Shown one piece after another: positions 57,477 to 64,000 of a stretch of DNA of 64,000 bases. Source of the DNA: Rhyacophila brunnea (taxonomy: Eukaryota; Arthropoda; Insecta; Trichoptera; Rhyacophilidae); NCBI GenBank assembly GCA_022495005.1, contig JAGYXB010000275.1, positions 310,001-374,000 of the forward strand, read 5' to 3'. Under the pieces are notes generated by a model. The model did not search any database, was not told where the DNA came from, and worked only from the letters and a program-made list of their open reading frames with translations. Position numbers and translations under genes: made by a program. Numbering within the stretch: position 1 is the stretch's first letter; the number at the start of each line of letters is the position of its first letter.

Positions 57477-58827
57477 ATCTTTATGTACGCGCCCTCGGTG
57501 GAGTAAATGATATAATGCTAATCTCGCATTTTACAGGACTTCATTTTCAATCAATATGTGATCGGATACAGCATCCTAGTAGGTACATTGAGCGAATGGT
57601 AAGCTAGCCGATACGCCTAAGTTTAGATACCATCATACGTGAAAGTGGAGGTCTATATTATATTATATTTATAATCGGTTCAACCACATTAGAAAAAGTT
57701 CATTTAGTGCCTGTAAAACTTGAGCGCCTAAACGAAAGTATTGAACATGTCAATAGACTAACTAGAATTTAATTATGCATTGAGAAGTTTATTAAATTTA
57801 TAAAAATCACCACGTACTATCCTCCTGATATTATGCTCCTTCTTGGAGCGAATATGGCAATTTACCTAAGGTGACTACATGATACAGTAATAGGGAGTAG
57901 AGTCCGTATTCTTTATGCTGGCGTGCGGTCCCCTTCATCATCTTAACACTACATCCCCTCTCGCTCCCACCCATCGAAAACTTGCAACAGTCGAACTCGA
58001 TGACACAATGCTTTCCGTCCGCGAACAACGTGACGTAAAGAATACCACCTCTAGGCAGGTGTGAATATTTGTAAAGACAAATTCGGAGTATATTATTCTG
58101 CGATTGAAAATGACGTAATGTTTATATTATCTGCTCGGTCATAATATAAGATTATAAGTTATCCCATTTGAATAAATATATTTCTGGTTATACCTACATA
58201 CCATTGTCTAATCTCAATTTAATTCTCAGGTAAACGACATAGCGGTTTATGTATTTAGAACACCTTTCTATTTATTTAGCTTGTCTAGATAAGGTAGTAA
58301 ATACTGCGTCTAATTCGATTCGCTATTTCCAATAATATTAATAATATAATGTGATAAAAAATAATTATTAGTGTTATAGAAAACATTCATATTGAAAATC
58401 TCTGACTGCAAGTTTAAAAGTGGCAACGGCGTCATGTCATTAGCAATCAGAAACTGGGTTAAAATTAGTTGAATCTCGTTCGGCGGAGTAGGTTTTGTAT
58501 AAAATGTTGGTTTTGATTTCTCTATCACTACCTACTACCGCACGGCCGTACACGATGTTGTTTTTACCATTTCTACCGCTTAATCGTGTTAAATAATAAA
58601 ATTATTCCATAAATTATTCCATGTGACCACTCGGTACTGTTTCCAAATCGGCTATTGTTAATTTATTTTTTACTAACTTGCATTACGTCGGGTGATTTAA
58701 TTACAAATATATATTTTACGGTTGTAGTGATTCGCTAAAGACAATCAAACGTTGCACCATAATGTCATATGAAGTCATAATGCGAAAAGAAGAAAAATCT
58801 AAATTATGTAGGTATGCGTTTTGCACA
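57477..58827. other. Mixed AT-rich DNA without recognised genes
   Basis: A moderately GC-richer patch at 57900-58050 carries the minus-strand frame 57831-58028, which has no recognisable domain. Nothing else is seen. Confidence 0.42.
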
Positions 58828-59193
58828 ATGACATTAATATGGATGAAGTATCTGGAAAAAAAATGACACTCACTTTTTTGTCGGGTCTGCCGAATGGTAT
58901 AATCTGTTCTAACGCCATTACAATAAAGGTGATATTGCTATAAATTCCCGATACTTTTTGTCGGGTCTGCCGAATGGTTCGGTTCGAACGGGTTCGCTCA
59001 AATGAACATTGACACTAGAAACACTGTTCTAACGCCATTACAATAAAGGTGATATTGCTATAAATTCCCGTTGCGTGATATTGCATAATGGAAATTGCGT
59101 GACGTCTACCTATACATGTGCGAATGTCGCTATGCGCGAATTTACTTGCTAGCTACTGTATTGAGTGCGTTGTCCATTAATAATGTCATTGGT
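58828..59193 (+). mobile_element. TIR element, family D copy 2
   Basis: It is the inverted copy of 21616-21976. Two direct units each contain GTCGGGTCTGCCGAATGG, then TTCTAACGCCATTACAATAA and GATATTGCTATAAATTCCCG. The outer ends CAATGACATTA and TAATGTCATTG form short inverted repeats. The flanks differ from those of the first copy, supporting independent insertion. Confidence 0.75.
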
Positions 59194-59244
59194 TTTGCAA
59201 CCAAAAGGAATATACAAGCCTCGGGAAATCGGCGAATGATGCAA

Positions 59245-59962
59245 TCAGGGAACACAAAATTAATGGGAACTGGCTTACCCTACTCAGTGGTTTCCAAACT
59301 TTATGTTACTACGCCTCCTCCCATATTTCATAAAATAATAGACACATTTTAAATGGTAAAAAAACGTATTAGTACAAAATATGTAATTGACAGAATAATA
59401 ACAAGGTTTTAATATATATTCGTTTTTAAATTACTTAATTATTTTTTAATGCGATGGATAATCCCGTTTCGCAAAAATATGATGTTTATGAAAGGCAGCA
59501 TTACTTGCATTGTTTTTTTTAACAAAGCATTATATTCTTCACTTCGATTAAACTAAAATAAAATTGAACTAAGGTTTCACTCTGAAATTTTTGTTTCAAT
59601 GAAGTTTCGCGTGATAATTCTGTCATTTTTTTTCAATATCAAATCATCTTGATCGCGCCTTCTTTTACACTAGTCTGCGGCTCCGCAGGGAGGCTCTCAG
59701 TTTGAAAATCGCTGCCCTACTGGGTGTGGTACAACAAAAGTGTGGAAAAATATGGGATAAACTTAAACGCATGTTAAAGAAAATGCTATTTTCAATAGTT
59801 AATAATAAGCCTTTTAGTATAGCGTGCTTTCAATCTTTGGGAACAGTCGACGCGGTTTTTTTTACTTGGGTTTTATGGCGGTCAGACCATAAACTACCCT
59901 GCTTCAGAACTTTGGTCCATGGCGACGGCTTTTACATTCCTATGTATTAATCTGTTCTGTGG
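59245..59962 (+). repeat. Old interspersed repeat, family E copy 3
   Basis: This is the best-preserved copy. It runs from TCAGGGAACACAAAATTAAT to ATTAATCTGTTCTGTGGA and contains AATATGGGATAAACTTAAAC. The hAT element 59285-59714 splits it. Copy 2 (50028) shows the corresponding uninterrupted junction, TTTACCTTACCGGATGTG. Confidence 0.65.
59285..59714. mobile_element. hAT-type element with CAGTGGTTTCC ends
   Basis: The ends are CAGTGGTTTCCAAACT and CAGTTTGAAAATCGCTG. The flanks share CCCTACT at 59278-59284 and 59715-59721, a 7-base match consistent with an 8-bp hAT duplication carrying one change. The subterminal GCGGCTCCGCAGGGAGGC near the right end is GC-rich. The element is A/T-rich inside and non-coding. 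Confidence 0.75.
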
Positions 59963-60920
59963 ATGCAATAATCATAATAATAGTCCGGTGGCATAGCTCA
60001 AAAATCCAACCAATTGTGAATTATTGTATAAAAACATTTACTTTGGCATGATGAATAAGCATATTCTAAGCGTCACTTTTAAGATATTAAGCCACTTTTA
60101 AATCTACCCAGGAGCCTCTAAATTCCAATATGGCGAAGAATTTTTCAACTTTTTTATAAATTCCGATTCTAATTTGATTGGTTATCAATTTGGACATGTC
60201 AAGTTTCTCTTTGATTTAGTGTTCATCTCTATAAAACATAATATGTCTAAATATGGTCTAAATTGAAAATAATCAGGCGGTAAATATTGAAAATTGAAGG
60301 CTTGGCCACTATCTAGGTATTTTATGAACTTCCAGTATAATGTTAATAGGTATCTTCCATGTTTATGTTTGTATACAAAAGTACTCAAACGTTTAGCTAT
60401 GATGCTGGATTATAACGCTGTTATATTTTGTAAACCTATTAAATCTAAAACAACTTCCTTTTCAGGAGACAGTAGAAACAGTTTTATTTCCGTATTAATT
60501 AGAAGTTCGAAACATAAACAATTAAAACAAAGAACAAATTGTATATACAAATTGAAATCGAATTTTCGTATTTACAAGGTTTGTAAATTTTTAAGGTAAA
60601 TAAATGACCACGGCTTTTGAGATTTTGAGGGTGCAAGAATATTACACAATATTTTCAATAATACTAACGTGCTCAATTTAATTCTATTTTTTGACCGAAT
60701 TTAGATTTACTAGTTTTACAAGATAAAGCGACGATAATCTAATGCATCATTAATGACTGAAACGAGATAAAAATACCATTTTGCTCTTTAAGCAGAGTAT
60801 AATAATATGGGCTACAAAATGTGGAAGTTTTAACAGATTCTTGTTACGGGAAATGGGTGTTAGCCTTTCCCGCAGTATGCTCCAACTCTGGAGCAAACAC
60901 AAATTGAATGAAAAAAAGTG
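59963..60920. other. AT-rich DNA without recognised genes
   Basis: The 101-codon frame at 60294-60599 is lysine-rich and unrecognised. It is probably chance. Confidence 0.4.
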
Positions 60921-60923
60921 AAT

Positions 60924-60992
60924 TGAATCGTGAACCCACGGTATTAGAAGTGGATGCTCTGCCACGCCACAACTCCACCACAGGTGGATAGA
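60924..60992 (-). pseudogene. tRNA-like sequence, possible SINE head
   Basis: The minus strand carries GTTGTGGCGTGGCAGAGC and CCGTGGGTTCACGATTC, which resemble A and B boxes at tRNA spacing. Stem pairing is partial. It is probably a degenerate SINE head. Confidence 0.4.
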
Positions 60993-61667
60993 CATGACGT
61001 GTAGATATGAAATAAAAATATTTCCATTATTCTTTTAAACTCAACTTTTACAAAAATATAACAAATGCTAATTTTCCATATTAGTGTAGGTTTTCGAATC
61101 TAGATCTAATAAAAAAAACAGTAATTGTAGACTGTTATTTTAAAATATCGGCGCAGTACACGGAATTATGTTATAATCAACTAATATTCATATATAGATG
61201 CAGTGGAAATAATATTATATTACACATGAAAATATGTGATTACTTAGGACGTGTACGGAATACTAAACCAACACGTGGTTTGAAAGTAACAACACGAGAG
61301 GTATCTAATTTGTATCAACGGACATGCTCGACTCTTACTTTACAGTCAAATCAATTCTCTAAAATCTATCAAAGTATATTTCTGACAACTGGTTTAAGTA
61401 CAGATAATAAATAATTCATTCGTGAAGATAAAACTCAACTCTCTTTTTATCGCAGACGCTACCTACATAGAGATGTGCACATTACCTCATTTTTAATATA
61501 ATTTATATTTATACATTCGGTTGATTTTGAAGCACATTTTATGCAGTTGAAAATGTAGGTAGGTAGATACTGATTTATTTAATCCACTAACAAACAGTAG
61601 GGGGGTACTGAGTGTCTTGACTTCCTACAGCTAATGAATGTTAACATTCCAAAATAGACAAGTATTA
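60993..61667. other. AT-rich DNA without recognised features
   Basis: The short frame 61226-61414 has no domain. Nothing else is recognised. Confidence 0.45.
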
Positions 61668-61675
61668 GTCATGTG

Positions 61676-62109
61676 TAGGGATTCCAATCCCGGGATCCCG
61701 AGCTATTTTCGATACTTATGAATCCCGGGATTGATAAACATAATCCCGAAACTTTGAAAAAATCTTAACACCACTGCACAGTTATGTACCGAAATATGAC
61801 TATATTCTAAAACATTAGAGCGAGAGGTTTAAAAGAATACTATTTTATGTAACAAAAATACTTTATGCAGTCATCAAATGTTTAAAATAACTATAAATGA
61901 TAATAAGGCTTCAAAATTATATAAATAGATTATCTACAACGTTTAAGGAGTGTCCAGGATCATGGTTTGAAAATACAATAAAAACTCAATTTTGACCTAC
62001 GACGAGCACGTGGGCCGTTAACAATGGAAAAAAATGCCAATCTCGGGATTGTCAAATTGTAATCCCTAAATCCCGGGATCAGAATTTTGGCTCGGGATTG
62101 GATTCCTTA
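61676..62109 (-). mobile_element. hAT MITE copy 2 with a foldback arm inside
   Basis: The ends, TAGGGATTCCAATCCCG and CGGGATTGGATTCCTTA-like, match 18431-19168 in inverted orientation. A perfect 8-bp target duplication, GTCATGTG, lies at 61668-61675 and 62110-62117. The middle (about 61753-62019) is not hAT sequence. It matches the right arm of the 2684-4076 palindrome, from AATCTTAACACCACTGC to CGACGAGCACG. The right junction is a TTAA. Confidence 0.92.
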
Positions 62110-62117
62110 GTCATGTG

Positions 62118-62296
62118 TTAATGGAACGTGATATTATGGTGTGCTGACTGTTGATATTTTCAATCTCACGTAAGAATTAAAAAATCATCAGTTCCTTAGT
62201 TTGGTGTACCTAATATGCAGAGAAATACGGTATATATCTACATATTATTATATATTTATACATATTATAAGTACATAATATAATATTCTTTTTAAC
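62118..62296. other. AT-rich spacer without recognised features
   Basis: Nothing is recognised. Confidence 0.45.
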
Positions 62297-62475
62297 AATA
62301 CAACAGGTCATGAGGCCCGATGACAAACGTGCAGTGAAACAGAAACGTAGTTCATTATAGAAGAACAATCACAAACAGCAAGACTTTGAGAAAATCCAAT
62401 AAATACATTGTGACCTCACCGAAATCAAACCCGGAGTCTCCGGGCGAAAGGCCAGCGCCTTACGCACTGGATATT
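62297..62475 (-). mobile_element. tRNA-derived SINE, family 2 copy C
   Basis: Read on the minus strand, a tRNA-like head (GTGCGTAAGGCGCTGGCC, then CTCCGGGTTTGATTTCGG) is followed by a body ending GTTTCACTGCACG, then CCTCATGACCTGTTG. This 3' domain matches 49812-49944 and 52675-52842. The end at 62297 follows an A/T-rich tail. Confidence 0.6.
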
Positions 62476-62940
62476 AAACACGTGTAACAACAGTAGATAG
62501 ATACACTCCAAACTGCAGTAAAAGACAAATACTGAGAATTAAATTCGTTGAAGATTTTACTTATTAAATTGACCCCTTTTCCAGTATTAGGCTCCTGATA
62601 GTCCTAGGAATTGACTGCAATTAACTTATAGGTAAGTACTTATGATTATTAATAGAAATCGTAGAATATAATCCAGCTTAGTTTCTCGATCCGTTTTGAG
62701 GCCCAGGTTGCAGTACCTGAAACAAAAAAAAACGCATCATTAATGTATTATAATTTCATAGCGTAGCGGTAATGATGCGGGGGTCTGGGTTTGAAGTTTG
62801 GTAATTTTACTTATAACAACTTTGTTATGTTTCTTTTTCAATTCATTCCTGTATCTATCTATCTGGATCTAAGGCGTATGTTTTGTATTGTTCGCCCTTT
62901 GGATTTAAGGGCATGTTCTAAAACCAATACTTAATCGTAA
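62476..62940. other. AT-rich DNA with a degenerate tRNA-like word
   Basis: AGCGTAGCGGTAATGATGCG then GGGTTTGAAGTTTGG at about 62761-62805 resembles a decayed tRNA-like head. Nothing else is recognised. Confidence 0.35.
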
Positions 62941-63460
62941 TAATTACAAAATAAAAAGAACACTTTATATAAGTACCACGTTTTTTAAATTTTCTATTGA
63001 ATCATATAAACTTGACAATTCTATGTATTAATAAAAACTTTTTATTGCACTTCATAGAAATACTGAATAAATATTATAGAATACAGAAATGTCATTTTGA
63101 CATTTCATATTGATTTCCATAGTATCGCACGTATAATATATTAAATAATTTAGTTGCTAGGACCCACTTAGTAACCAATAATAGTGAGTAGTAAATATTA
63201 CTTTTAACGAATTTTTTCCGAAACATAAAAAACAGAATTAACTGAAAATGAATTCAATTCTGCTTAAAGATGGCCAAAAGTATTAAAAGAATGCATTGTC
63301 ATCGTGTTCTGAGTCCTGATATATTCTAAAAGTTTCAAATGTCCAGCTAGTCAGAAAGTTAGTTAAAAATCTTGGACAAACTAGAAAAAATTTGTACTGC
63401 ACAAGAAAAAATCTGTACCGGACAAACAAGAATACGAGCTAATAAAAACGTGGTAAAAAT
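62941..63460 (+). repeat. Dispersed repeat, family F copy 2
   Basis: It matches 42870-43200 in the same orientation, with an insertion of about 170 bp after CTATGTATTAAT and smaller indels later. The shared 3' part ends AAAAACGTGGTAAAA. No coding signal is seen. Confidence 0.65.
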
Positions 63461-64000
63461 AAAATAAATGGAACACGTACATATACGAAATATTCAATGT
63501 ATTTTATGTCGAAAATATCACCTTACAATTAATGCAACTATTGAAGATTTTTCTCGTGAGTAATGTTAAGACTAATGTTAGACTGTAAATAAATGCTAAA
63601 TCACAAAAAGATTTTCATTAAAATCGAGATAATAATATTATGTTAATTAGGTAATAATCAATATTGTGTAAAAACCATTAAAGATTTTTAATAAAAAAAA
63701 TAAGTGTGAGTTATGTTAAATTTATTGGTGAAATTCGCAAGATTCGCAGATCTTTTTCGTGCATATAACAAAATTTTTATATTGGAGAAAGCTGGGATCA
63801 AAAAACCGTCGGAATTCAACGATTTAAAATACGGGTGTATAATAAATGGCAAAACATATTATGAATAATAATAAGATAGAAAACTGCTGTCACAAATTGA
63901 AGAGTGACATTCCAAACCGACCTTAGTCCAAAATTACAAATTTTCATGTTTTGATGGAATCCGATAGAGTGTGCTGAGATCTATATTCTCACTAAAACTT
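63461..64000. other. AT-rich DNA to the window end
   Basis: Nothing is recognised. Confidence 0.45.

Noticed and set aside
60294..60599. A 101-codon lysine-rich protein
   Set aside because: There is no recognisable motif or neighbouring exon, and its composition matches AT-rich background.

Overview
The window looks like repeat-dense, AT-rich nuclear DNA from an arthropod, most likely an insect. The signs are the AT bias, frequent TAGGTACCTAC-type words, a run of the insect telomere unit TTAGG inside a small transposon, tRNA-derived SINEs, and decayed non-LTR reverse transcriptases next to many hAT and TTAA-type miniature transposons. I cannot say from sequence alone whether it is a moth, an aphid or something else. 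No convincing host protein-coding gene was found. The only recognisable coding remains come from transposons, and all are broken. The window is best read as intergenic or large-intron sequence. No CRISPR array, rRNA gene, operon or bacterial feature is present.

Layout. 0-8.3 kb: a CATAAAGCCCAC-type inverted-repeat element (122-611), a striking 1.4 kb near-perfect palindrome (2684-4076), a TTAA-flanked MITE (6254-6596), and a decayed hAT element (7275-8249) holding a smaller MITE (7617-7878). 8.3-15.9 kb: mostly AT-rich DNA with two reverse-transcriptase relics (10632-10890; 14090-14469), the second cut by a hAT element (14478-15197), and a MITE with long terminal repeats (15431-15892). 16-27 kb: sparse, with GC-richer islands near 16.2 and 21.1 kb and hAT-type insertions at 18431-19168 and 24618-24830. 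27-33 kb: a 1.3 kb hAT element (27248-28569), small hAT MITEs at 30825-31228 and 32021-32201, and several candidate conserved noncoding blocks. 35-45 kb: a 5'-truncated non-LTR element with 15-bp target duplications (35487-36161), second copies of repeats seen earlier, and nested LINE/hAT debris. 45.9-52.5 kb: the most nested part, with a hAT element keeping the transposase C-terminal domain (45966-46823), MITEs inside older repeats, and a head-to-head pair of LINE 3' ends holding a TIR element. 53-64 kb: two tRNA-derived SINE families, a chimeric hAT element carrying one arm of the 1.4 kb palindrome (61676-62109), and more repeat pairs.

How the parts relate. Nothing here works as a pathway. 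The useful information is the order of insertion, because many elements keep readable target-site duplications (TSDs). Eight-base TSDs mark at least ten hAT-type insertions (six perfect, the rest with one or two mismatches). TTAA marks the piggyBac-like MITEs and the palindrome. The two best host-function candidates are compact, non-repetitive, GC-richer blocks (for example 13065-13240 and 26930-27140) that could be conserved regulatory elements. That is inference and needs cross-species comparison.
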